DNA of 6,293 bases. It comes from Flavobacteriaceae bacterium (lineage in GTDB: Bacteria; Bacteroidota; Bacteroidia; Flavobacteriales; Flavobacteriaceae). A model generated the notes under the pieces. That model ran no database searches. It saw only the letters and a program-made list of their open reading frames with translations, and was not told the DNA's origin. The stretch lies in assembly GCA_002687665.1 (NCBI GenBank), contig NZAX01000089.1, forward strand, positions 1 to 6,293. The letters run 5' to 3'. The translations under genes and the position numbers were made by a program. Positions within the stretch are counted from its first letter, which is position 1; every line of letters starts with the position of its first letter. This document shows positions 1 to 6,293 of the stretch, in pieces.

Positions 1-42
1 CCATAATTGGATTTAAATTAAATTAGTCCATCATTTTTTATA
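1..42 (-). other. A/T-rich region downstream of iolG, no terminator seen
   Basis: These 42 bases follow the TGA of iolG in the direction of transcription. They are almost entirely A and T and form no GC-rich hairpin that would act as an intrinsic terminator. An ATG on the minus strand sits at positions 4-2, preceded by a TTTAATTTAAAT stretch like the leaders of other genes here, so a further operon gene could begin at the edge. Nothing beyond the start codon is visible, so this cannot be confirmed. Confidence 0.3.
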
Positions 43-1083
43 TCATCTTTTTTTTATCATTGAGATTTCCTGTTTATAATCAATCTCAGAAACTTTGATA
101 GGTCTATTTTCTTTAATTGATTTAATGGCTGCTAAACCTATTACTAATGATTGAAGTCCATCATTTCCACTAACAGGTATATCAAACCCTTTAGTTAGTG
201 ATTCAGAAAACGCTACCATTTCTTTTTTGTAAGCATCCATATATCTTTCTATAAAAAAATCTAGGGGAAGGGCTCCATGACTCCCTTTGCTATCAAAAAG
301 TTTGTGGGTGTCATGAAGATTATTATCAGCTTTGACCATACCCTTGGAGCCAAATACCTCAACCCTTTGATCATAGCCATAACTAGCTTCTCTACTATTA
401 TCAATTATGGCCATAGTTCCATCTTGATAGGTTAGTGTTATTACTGCGGTATCTATATCTCCTACTTCAGCTAACTCTGGGTTAATAAGAACTGCCCCTT
501 TTGCATACACCTCCTCAACTTCTTTATCAACCAGAAATCTTGCCATATCAAAATCATGTATAGTCATGTCTAAAAATAATCCTCCCGAATTTATAACATA
601 ATTAATCGGTGGAGCTTGAGGATCTCTACTAGTTATTTTCACTAAATGAGGCTTCCCAACAGCTCCTTGATTGACTAATTGTTTTACCTTAATAAATTCA
701 TTATCGAATCTCCGATTAAAGCCAAGCATAAGCTTGATTCTTTTTTTCTTTACAAGTTTCAAAACTTCCAAAACACGACTTAAATTCAAATCAAGAGGTT
801 TTTCACAAAAAACAGAAATTCCAGCATTAGCTGCGATTTCTACATAATCAGCATGGGTGTCAGTAGGAGAACAAATAACAACCGCATCTATTGATGCTTT
901 CTGAATCATCTCATGGTATGAGGTGTAAAGATTTTTAACCCCTTTTTGAGATGCGAACTGAAGAGATTCTGGATAAAAATCCATAGCCGCAACCACATCA
1001 ACTTCATTTACTTGAAGAAGGTTTTCTAAATGTATTTTGCCAATTCTACCCAAACCCGCAATAGCCAGTTTATTTTTTTTCAT
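43..1083 (-). CDS. iolG: Gfo/Idh/MocA-family oxidoreductase, probable myo-inositol 2-dehydrogenase
   Basis: This is a cytoplasmic NAD(P)-dependent dehydrogenase of 346 aa, a normal length for the family. It probably oxidises myo-inositol to 2-keto-myo-inositol (scyllo-inosose), the first step of the pathway. The N-terminal Rossmann fold carries GLGRIG at residues 10-15. The family EKP motif is at 94-96, with K95 as the catalytic lysine. D172 and H176, in the segment GGLFLDMTIHDFD, match the Asp/His pair of inositol dehydrogenases. The second half is the usual C-terminal alpha/beta domain. The ATG at 1083 is the first possible ATG start, because an in-frame TAG lies 12 bases upstream. It begins 4 bp after the iolE-like stop and is the last gene of the visible operon. 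Members of this family act on many sugars and cyclitols (scyllo-inositol, chiro-inositol, glucose), so the family is certain but the substrate rests on context. Confidence 0.88.
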   Translation of the reverse strand: MKKNKLAIAGLGRIGKIHLENLLQVNEVDVVAAMDFYPESLQFASQKGVKNLYTSYHEMIQKASIDAVVICSPTDTHADYVEIAANAGISVFCEKPLDLNLSRVLEVLKLVKKKRIKLMLGFNRRFDNEFIKVKQLVNQGAVGKPHLVKITSRDPQAPPINYVINSGGLFLDMTIHDFDMARFLVDKEVEEVYAKGAVLINPELAEVGDIDTAVITLTYQDGTMAIIDNSREASYGYDQRVEVFGSKGMVKADNNLHDTHKLFDSKGSHGALPLDFFIERYMDAYKKEMVAFSESLTKGFDIPVSGNDGLQSLVIGLAAIKSIKENRPIKVSEIDYKQEISMIKKR

Positions 1084-1087
1084 TTTA

Positions 1088-1993
1088 TTATAATCCTAGG
1101 GTTTTAATATATTCTCTATTAGATTGTGCACATTTTTTTGGATGCCCCATACCTGGTAAAATATCCTGTTCTACGACAATCCAATCATCGTATCCAATTT
1201 CCTTTAAAAGATTAATGATGGTTTTAAAATCTATATTTCCTTTTCCAAGTTCACAGAAAACCCCTTTTTTTATAGCATCAAAATAGTCACCATTTGAATC
1301 TTTTGAGTTTTGGGCTGCTTTCGGGTTAAAATCTTTGAAATGAACATGCCATATGCGATTGGCGTATTGTTTGATGACATTTTCAGGGTCACCACCACCG
1401 AAAGCATAGTGTCCTGTATCCAAACACAATCCTAAAAGATCGGGATTGGTTAGACTCATCAATTGATCAATTTCGTCAGGCGTTTCGATAAATCCTGCAC
1501 AATGATGATGAAAAACAGTTTTAATACCATATGTAGTTTTTACAGCCTCTGCAATTTTTTCAGCCCCATTGGCAAAGGCATTCCATTGTTCTTCTTTCAA
1601 CATCATATCAGAAGAAATTCTTCCTGCATTTTGAGTTCTTTGGGGATTTGTTCCATTATCGTCAGCCAGCACAATTAAACTGTTTTCAAAACCCGCTTCA
1701 TACATCAGTTTAGATACTTTAATTGCTGCGGAAACACCACTTTGATGGTGATTTTTATCTTTAAGATTTACCGGAACGAAAGCACCCAGTAGCTCTAAAT
1801 TTCTTTTTTTGATTTCATTATTCAAGTGCATGGGATCGGTAGGCATAAAACCCCAATCTCCAAGTTCGGTCCCCAAGTAGCCTGTAGCCTTAATTTCATC
1901 CAGAACTTGTTCAAACCCTATTTCTTTGGATTTTTCTTCCAATTCAAATTCAAGTGCTCCCCATGAGCATGGAGCATTTGCTATTTTGATCAT
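1088..1993 (-). CDS. iolE: TIM-barrel sugar isomerase/epimerase-like protein, probable 2-keto-myo-inositol dehydratase
   Basis: This 301-aa cytoplasmic protein belongs to the AP-endonuclease-2/xylose-isomerase-like TIM-barrel superfamily. Likely metal and active-site residues fall where expected: E43 in GTELG, the HHH run at 162-164, D192 and H195 in LDTGH, HVHFKD at 216-221, and E275 in VVEQD near the last strand. The order and spacing (HHH, then DTGH, then HVHFKD, then a late Glu) resemble B. subtilis IolE, which dehydrates 2-keto-myo-inositol to trihydroxycyclohexane-1,2-dione. IolE is needed between IolG and IolD, and no other candidate is present, which supports the call. IolI (inosose isomerase) and IolH share the fold and cannot be excluded. 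The start is firm: an in-frame TAA lies 6 bases upstream of the ATG. It follows iolA by 10 bp and precedes iolG by 4 bp. Confidence 0.78.
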   Translation of the reverse strand: MIKIANAPCSWGALEFELEEKSKEIGFEQVLDEIKATGYLGTELGDWGFMPTDPMHLNNEIKKRNLELLGAFVPVNLKDKNHHQSGVSAAIKVSKLMYEAGFENSLIVLADDNGTNPQRTQNAGRISSDMMLKEEQWNAFANGAEKIAEAVKTTYGIKTVFHHHCAGFIETPDEIDQLMSLTNPDLLGLCLDTGHYAFGGGDPENVIKQYANRIWHVHFKDFNPKAAQNSKDSNGDYFDAIKKGVFCELGKGNIDFKTIINLLKEIGYDDWIVVEQDILPGMGHPKKCAQSNREYIKTLGL

Positions 1994-2003
1994 TTTAATT
2001 TAA

Positions 2004-3479
2004 TTAAAATTTTCTAGACCAAATGTTGGGCCATCGTTCAATTATTACTTTGGTTTGGGTAAAGAATTCGATTGCATGCTTTCCCTGACCGTGAAGATCT
2101 CCAAAAAAACTGTCTCTCCAACCACTAAAAGGAAACTGAGCCATCGGTGCAGCGACCCCTATATTAATTCCAATATTACCCGCATCAGCTTCATTTCTGA
2201 ACTTTCTTGCACTTGCGCCACTGCTAGTAAATAAACAGGCCATATTACCATAGTTCCCGGAATTTACAAATGCAATTGCTTCCTCGATAGTTTTAATTGA
2301 AACAAGACTCATAACAGGACCGAAAATTTCTGTATTGATTAATTTTTTGTCCAAACGAACATTTTCTAAAATTGAAGGAGAAAGGAAGTTTCCTTTTTCA
2401 TAACCACAAATATTGACATTTCTTCCATCAAGCAATAGATTCGCTCCCTCAGTTATACCCAACTCTATTAGGTCAGTAATTCTGGCTTTACTTTCAGGCG
2501 TAATTACAGGTCCCATACTTATCCCATCATTCCAACCATATCCAACCGATCGAGACTTTGCTGCTTCATACAAAGCATCTTTTACTTCTCCTTTTTGGTC
2601 ATCTACTGTTACAATAGTCGAAGCTGCAAGACATCGCTGGCCGGCACAGCCATAGACTGAATCAGCAATTATTTTCATAGACATTTCAATATCTGCATCA
2701 GGCAAAACAATAACTGGGTTCTTTGCGCCTCCTTGAGCCTGTACCCTTTTTCCATTTGCCGTTCCTTTGGAATAAATATACCTTGCGACTGGAGTACTTC
2801 CAACAAAACTAATGGCTCTTACGGTAGGGTTTTCCAAGATAGCATCAACAGTTTCTTTACCTCCATGTACCATGCTAATCAATCCTTTAGGAATGTCTAA
2901 TTGATGTATAAGATTAAAAATTTTAATCATCGTCAATGGTACTTTTTCAGAAGGTTTAACTAAAAATGCATTTCCAGTAGCTATTGCATAGGGTAAAAAC
3001 CAAAATACAATCATACTCGGAAAATTGAAGGGAGTAATACAAGCCGTTACACCAAGGGGTTGCCGAATCATCATTTCGTCAATTCCTGTTGCAATATCCT
3101 CGATCACATCACCAGCCATTAATATAGGGGTTCCACAGGCTACCTCAATATTTTCGATGGCTCTTTGAATTTCCCCAAATGATTCATCCCTGGTTTTTCC
3201 AGATTCGTCTGTAATTATTTTTGCAATCTCTTCCCTATGGGCCTCAAAGAGTGATTTGAGCTTATATAAAACTTGAACTCTTTTCATTACGGGAACCTTG
3301 CTCCACTCTTTTTGTGCTTTCATAGCAGAATCACATGCTAGGTTAACATCAATTGCAGCAGAGCTCCCATAGGGGACTTTTGCTAAAACATCTTGATTTG
3401 CTGGATTTACTACATTAATGGTCTCGGTTGAACTACTCTTTACCCATTCACTATTGATGTAATTTTCTAATACTATCAT
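2004..3479 (-). CDS. iolA: CoA-acylating (methyl)malonate-semialdehyde dehydrogenase
   Basis: This 491-aa aldehyde dehydrogenase converts malonate semialdehyde (and probably methylmalonate semialdehyde) to acetyl-CoA (or propionyl-CoA) with release of CO2, using NAD+ and CoA in the cytoplasm. Visible motifs in order are PFNFP at 150-154, the cofactor-binding FVGSTP at 225-230, AQGGAKN at 248-254, the catalytic cysteine C283 in GCAGQRC, and EIFGPV at 384-389. GGAKN in place of the usual ELGGK glutamate motif is typical of the CoA-dependent MmsA/IolA subgroup. R106 and R282 align with two arginines that recognise the substrate carboxylate in B. subtilis IolA. The start is well fixed because an in-frame TAA immediately precedes the ATG. 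It sits 66 bp after iolC and 10 bp before the iolE-like gene. In an iol operon it carries out the last step; the same enzyme also serves valine catabolism (mmsA), but the context favours iolA. Confidence 0.95.
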   Translation of the reverse strand: MIVLENYINSEWVKSSSTETINVVNPANQDVLAKVPYGSSAAIDVNLACDSAMKAQKEWSKVPVMKRVQVLYKLKSLFEAHREEIAKIITDESGKTRDESFGEIQRAIENIEVACGTPILMAGDVIEDIATGIDEMMIRQPLGVTACITPFNFPSMIVFWFLPYAIATGNAFLVKPSEKVPLTMIKIFNLIHQLDIPKGLISMVHGGKETVDAILENPTVRAISFVGSTPVARYIYSKGTANGKRVQAQGGAKNPVIVLPDADIEMSMKIIADSVYGCAGQRCLAASTIVTVDDQKGEVKDALYEAAKSRSVGYGWNDGISMGPVITPESKARITDLIELGITEGANLLLDGRNVNICGYEKGNFLSPSILENVRLDKKLINTEIFGPVMSLVSIKTIEEAIAFVNSGNYGNMACLFTSSGASARKFRNEADAGNIGINIGVAAPMAQFPFSGWRDSFFGDLHGQGKHAIEFFTQTKVIIERWPNIWSRKF

Positions 3480-3545
3480 TTATAAATTAATTTTTATAAT
3501 ATTTAACTTGTGGAATTAATGTTAGCAAACCAATTCGAGAGTCCA
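3480..3545 (-). other. iolC-iolA intergenic gap, the longest in the operon
   Basis: This 66-base A/T-rich spacer is the only non-coding stretch of any size inside the gene cluster; the other junctions are 10 bp or less. On the minus strand, an ATG overlapping the iolC stop (TAATG) opens a 19-codon frame that closes at 3487, 7 bases before the iolA start. I see no convincing Bacteroidota promoter (TTG near -33 with TAnnTTTG near -7), no stable hairpin followed by a T-run, and no Shine-Dalgarno sequence. It may simply be a spacer, a short coupling frame, or the scar of a deletion. Confidence 0.35.
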
Positions 3546-4559
3546 TTAAAAACCTCCTCTTTCGTTAATAAATGCCATCGACTCCTCTAAATATGGCATA
3601 AAGTTTGCACATCCTTTTTTTGTAACAACTTGTGCACCACTAGCATTTCCCATTCTGCAAGATTTGTACAAATCCCATCCTTGAAGTACTCCGAATAAAA
3701 ACCCACTTGCAAATGCATCCCCAGCCCCTAAAACATTTAATATTTCAACCGGAAATCCAGGAACATTTTTTTTTGATCCATCAGGATAATGAATGCTGGC
3801 TCCAGATGAACCTCTTTTAACAATGAGTGTTTCGATTCCCAAATCAAGTAATTGTCTTATCGATAAATTTATGTCCCCTTTTATCTCAGGGGCAGATATT
3901 TGCTGATCCGTTATAGTAACCTGAGAGTTACTAATCATGGTAGCGGCCAGAATTTCCTCCTCTGTTCCAATAGCAATTTTTACTTTAGGCAATAGGGCCC
4001 TAATAGTCAATCCAAACGCTCGATAATCGTGCCATTGATCTGCTCTGAAGTCAAGGTCTAAAACTACGTCGGTATTATTTTTATTGGCCACCTCTGCAGC
4101 AAAAAATGTTGCACTTCTACTCGGCTCAATATTAAGTGCGGTACCATTTAAAAGTACAATTTTATAGGAATCAATCTCTGCCTTTATAACATCATCAATA
4201 GTGATTTGGCTATCTGCTGCGTTATCCCTATAATAAACCAAAGGGAATTTATCCGGTGGCTCAATACCTAAAACCACAGCACTGCTTCTGCTTCCATTAA
4301 TGACAGGAATACTTTTTGTATTTACACCCTCCTTATTTAAGAAATTTAAAATGAATTCTCCTACTTTATCATTACCTATACCTGTAAGTAAACTTGCATT
4401 AACACCAAGGCGAGCACATCCCACTGAAATATTAAGGGGTGAACCACCTACAAAAGCATCAAAACCATTTATATCATTAAAATCAGCTCCAATATCTTGA
4501 GAGTATAGATCTATTGAGGACCTTCCAACGGTTATAATATCATGTTTTTTTTCAGTCAT
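3546..4559 (-). CDS. iolC: 5-dehydro-2-deoxygluconokinase (PfkB/ribokinase family)
   Basis: This 337-aa carbohydrate kinase phosphorylates 5-dehydro-2-deoxy-D-gluconate with ATP, preparing it for aldol cleavage. PfkB signatures are clear: the sugar-binding VGGSPLN at 37-43 and the C-terminal GAGDAF at 278-283, with D281 as the catalytic base. DLDFRADQW at 168-176 resembles the LD(I/Y)RP.W segment of IolC proteins and helps separate it from ribokinase and fructokinase. GTEEE at 198-202 occupies the NxxE position, with Thr instead of Asn. It is a single kinase domain, without the C-terminal DUF2090 aldolase-like domain fused to many proteobacterial IolC proteins; a separate aldolase gene nearby fits this. 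The ATG at 4559 overlaps the end of iolB by 8 bp, which suggests translational coupling, and an in-frame TGA 9 bases upstream rules out a longer ATG start. Confidence 0.93.
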   Translation of the reverse strand: MTEKKHDIITVGRSSIDLYSQDIGADFNDINGFDAFVGGSPLNISVGCARLGVNASLLTGIGNDKVGEFILNFLNKEGVNTKSIPVINGSRSSAVVLGIEPPDKFPLVYYRDNAADSQITIDDVIKAEIDSYKIVLLNGTALNIEPSRSATFFAAEVANKNNTDVVLDLDFRADQWHDYRAFGLTIRALLPKVKIAIGTEEEILAATMISNSQVTITDQQISAPEIKGDINLSIRQLLDLGIETLIVKRGSSGASIHYPDGSKKNVPGFPVEILNVLGAGDAFASGFLFGVLQGWDLYKSCRMGNASGAQVVTKKGCANFMPYLEESMAFINERGGF

Positions 4560-5430
4560 AATTGTTCATATCGGAAGTTACTAATGGCAGTCTTTTATCT
4601 TTATAAGTCCAAGAATCATATATCCATTCGTGATCTGGATCAGTCGTATTTGCCAAACATTGGTCAGTTCCAGCCAAAAAATTCAAATAATAGCAATGAA
4701 AACCGTGTTCTGCCACAACAGGGTGAAATCCTTTGGGTATAAGAACAACATCATTGTGTCTTGCTCTAATAATTTCATCTATGGATTTATCTTTTGTGTA
4801 AACTTGTTGTATTGCATAAGCTTCAGGTTTTTGAAATTTATAAAAATAAGTTTCTTCCTGAATAGGCTCCAAAACTTTCCCATTGCTATCTATTATTCGT
4901 TCATCATGTTTGTGAGCGGGGAATGAACTCCAATTTCCTGATGGCGTGTAAACTTCTCTAACCACAATTTTGTCACAACCAAAACCTGGCGGTACTAAAT
5001 CATTAAATTGCCTCGTGGCATTGTCTCCACCAAAAATTACAACTTGGGTTTTATCTGGAGTTACAAATTTTGCTGGAAATTCTTCACTTGCTTTACACCA
5101 ACCATAAGCAATATCCAAAAATTCACTATTTGCTACTAGTTTAAATTCTGTATTGGGAGGTAAATAAAGTGTATGAGCAATACCGCTAAAAACATTTACC
5201 CTACCATTGGTTGTCTCCCACTCTCCTCTATTACTGATAATTTTATAATTTCCACTAAGTAGAACAATAACCATTTCGTTTTCATTGGTATTATGATTCC
5301 AAACTGAACCATTTTTCATTTGTCTAGCCTCAAAACTTAAATAATCCCATTTTGCTGTTTTGGGAGTTACCTTTTGGTAAATTTCTGAGGAAGTTTTTGG
5401 CTTTTGAAGTAATGTTAAGTTGGATTTCAT
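4552..5430 (-). CDS. iolB: 5-deoxy-glucuronate isomerase
   Basis: This bicupin isomerase of the KduI/IolB family converts 5-deoxy-D-glucuronate to 5-dehydro-2-deoxy-D-gluconate in the cytoplasm. With the start used here it has 292 aa, close to the usual 270-290. The metal site is visible in the second cupin: H173 and H175 in FPAHKHDE, a glutamate at 192-193 in QEETYFYKF, and H236 in PKGFHPV. GSVWNHNTNENEMVIVLLSG at 41-60 is typical of the first cupin. An upstream in-frame ATG at 5472 would add 14 residues (MQLEKLFNLIKKFK) but overlap the aldolase by 32 bp. The ATG at 5430 was preferred because it lies 10 bp past the aldolase stop, has an A/T-rich leader like its neighbours, and starts at MKSNLTLLQKP, which matches where IolB homology begins. 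The gene ends in TGA inside the start of iolC. Confidence 0.93.
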   Translation of the reverse strand: MKSNLTLLQKPKTSSEIYQKVTPKTAKWDYLSFEARQMKNGSVWNHNTNENEMVIVLLSGNYKIISNRGEWETTNGRVNVFSGIAHTLYLPPNTEFKLVANSEFLDIAYGWCKASEEFPAKFVTPDKTQVVIFGGDNATRQFNDLVPPGFGCDKIVVREVYTPSGNWSSFPAHKHDERIIDSNGKVLEPIQEETYFYKFQKPEAYAIQQVYTKDKSIDEIIRARHNDVVLIPKGFHPVVAEHGFHCYYLNFLAGTDQCLANTTDPDHEWIYDSWTYKDKRLPLVTSDMNNYD

Positions 5431-5440
5431 CTTAAATTTT

Positions 5441-6293
5441 TTAATTAAATTGAATAGCTTTTCCAGTTGCATTTAAAAGATCAAATTTTTCTATCATAAA
5501 CTCCTCATAAGCATCCATGTAATGCTTTCCAGGAATAATGGGATCAAATTGATCAGGATTATTATTAAAAAATTCTCTGTGAACTCTTGCCCATAGAATT
5601 CTAGTGTCAGTAGCGATATTTATTTTACATATTCCAAAAGAGATTGATTTTATAATCTCTTCAGGAGATACCCCTGCAGCAGTTCTATCAAGTCTACCTC
5701 CATTTTTATTGATTTTTTCAATTTCATCATGTTTTACAACAGAACCTCCATGTAAAACAAGAGGAAAATTAGGAAGTAACTTTTGAATTTTTTTAAGAAT
5801 GTCAAACTGAATTCCTTGCCCACCTGAGAATTTATATGCACCATGACTCGTGCCGACTGCAACGGCAAGACTGTTACATTCTGTTTGATTTACAAACTCG
5901 AGGGCCTCTTCAGGATGGGTGTATTTAGCCATTTTTTCGTCAACGGATATATCATCTTCGACACCACTTAGAACTCCCAATTCTGCTTCTACAAAAATAT
6001 TTTTAACTTTTGCTTTTTTAACAACCGCTTTAGTTCTCCTAACATTCTGCTCAAAATCGTCATGAGAGGCATCAATCATAACAGAGTTGTATGATCCTGA
6101 ATCTATAGCATCAAAAACATGAGATTCTACTCCGTGATCCAGGTGAATGGCATATTTAGTTTTTGGATAAATCTTTGCAGCGGAATTTATCATCCCCAAA
6201 AGCATTCTTGGATGAGCATAGTTTCTGGCTACTGGAGTAATTTGAACAATAAATGGAGCATTCGCTCTTTCTCCAGCGCGAAAAAGCCCATGA
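5441..6293 (-). CDS. iolJ: class II aldolase, probable 6-phospho-5-dehydro-2-deoxygluconate aldolase (5' end cut by window)
   Basis: This is a zinc-dependent class II aldolase of the fructose-bisphosphate aldolase family. The frame stays open to the right edge, giving 283 visible residues that begin HGLFRAGERANAPFIVQITP; roughly 20-35 N-terminal residues are likely missing. The ATG at 6205 is internal, since conserved family sequence (NAPFIVQITPVARNYAHP) lies upstream of it. In visible numbering, HLDHG at 50-54 supplies catalytic D52 and zinc ligand H53, VEAELG at 102-107 carries E104, and H150 (GTSHG) and H181 (LHGGS) complete the metal site. CKINIATDTR at 222-231 is the phosphate-binding region. 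Placed directly ahead of iolB and iolC, it most likely splits 6-phospho-5-dehydro-2-deoxygluconate into dihydroxyacetone phosphate and malonate semialdehyde. From sequence alone it could equally be labelled fructose- or tagatose-bisphosphate aldolase, so the substrate is inferred from context. Confidence 0.85.
   Translation of the reverse strand, partial: HGLFRAGERANAPFIVQITPVARNYAHPRMLLGMINSAAKIYPKTKYAIHLDHGVESHVFDAIDSGSYNSVMIDASHDDFEQNVRRTKAVVKKAKVKNIFVEAELGVLSGVEDDISVDEKMAKYTHPEEALEFVNQTECNSLAVAVGTSHGAYKFSGGQGIQFDILKKIQKLLPNFPLVLHGGSVVKHDEIEKINKNGGRLDRTAAGVSPEEIIKSISFGICKINIATDTRILWARVHREFFNNNPDQFDPIIPGKHYMDAYEEFMIEKFDLLNATGKAIQFN

Noticed and set aside
41..60. T-rich stretch near the end of iolG as a possible terminator
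   Set aside because: It is within or next to the lysine-rich end of the coding sequence and is not preceded by a stable stem in either direction.
1463..1678. Plus-strand open frame of 71 codons inside the iolE-like gene
   Set aside because: It lies wholly antisense to a well-supported gene, has no family resemblance and is low-complexity in composition; it is a shadow frame.
3480..3545. Internal promoter in the iolC-iolA gap
   Set aside because: The gap is A/T-rich enough to mimic weak promoter elements, but no TTG / TAnnTTTG pair with proper spacing was found.
4542..4926. Two overlapping plus-strand open frames across the iolB region
   Set aside because: Both are antisense to iolB, overlap each other, and show no recognisable domain or leader; they are shadows of the bicupin gene.
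5431..5472. Longer iolB start at 5472
   Set aside because: It would overlap the aldolase by 32 bp and add a lysine-rich extension not typical of IolB, whereas the ATG at 5430 gives normal spacing and family-like length.
5441..6205. Aldolase starting at the ATG at 6205
   Set aside because: The same frame continues upstream to the window edge with conserved aldolase sequence (FRAGERANAPFIVQITPVARNYAHP), so this methionine is internal and the gene is cut by the window.

Overview
The window is a compact block of six genes, all on the minus strand, that reads as most of a myo-inositol degradation operon. In transcription order (right to left) it holds a class II aldolase cut by the right edge (iolJ-like), 5-deoxy-glucuronate isomerase (iolB), 5-dehydro-2-deoxygluconokinase (iolC), CoA-acylating (methyl)malonate-semialdehyde dehydrogenase (iolA/mmsA), a TIM-barrel protein that best fits 2-keto-myo-inositol dehydratase (iolE-like), and an inositol 2-dehydrogenase of the Gfo/Idh/MocA family (iolG-like). 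No RNA gene, mobile element, CRISPR array or clear terminator is visible.

Organism: low G+C, A/T-only leaders in front of most start codons, no recognisable Shine-Dalgarno sequences, and this gene set all suggest a member of the Bacteroidota, perhaps a flavobacterium or cytophagal relative. This is inference from style, not a marker-based assignment.

Layout: genes are packed with gaps of 10, -8 (overlap), 66, 10 and 4 bp. That supports one transcript whose promoter lies beyond the right edge. The only sizeable internal gap is the 66 bp between iolC and iolA. At the left edge, 42 A/T-rich bases follow the iolG stop with no hairpin, so the transcript may run on.

Pathway logic (known from the Bacillus subtilis iol system): IolG oxidises inositol to 2-keto-inositol; IolE dehydrates it to a trihydroxycyclohexane-dione; IolD hydrolyses the ring to 5-deoxy-glucuronate; IolB isomerises this to 5-dehydro-2-deoxygluconate; IolC phosphorylates it; IolJ splits the phosphate into dihydroxyacetone phosphate and malonate semialdehyde; IolA converts the latter to acetyl-CoA and CO2. 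Every step except IolD is represented. iolD, a transporter and a regulator are absent and would be expected outside the window. The region looks like an ordinary, intact catabolic operon; I found no strong sign of an undescribed system.
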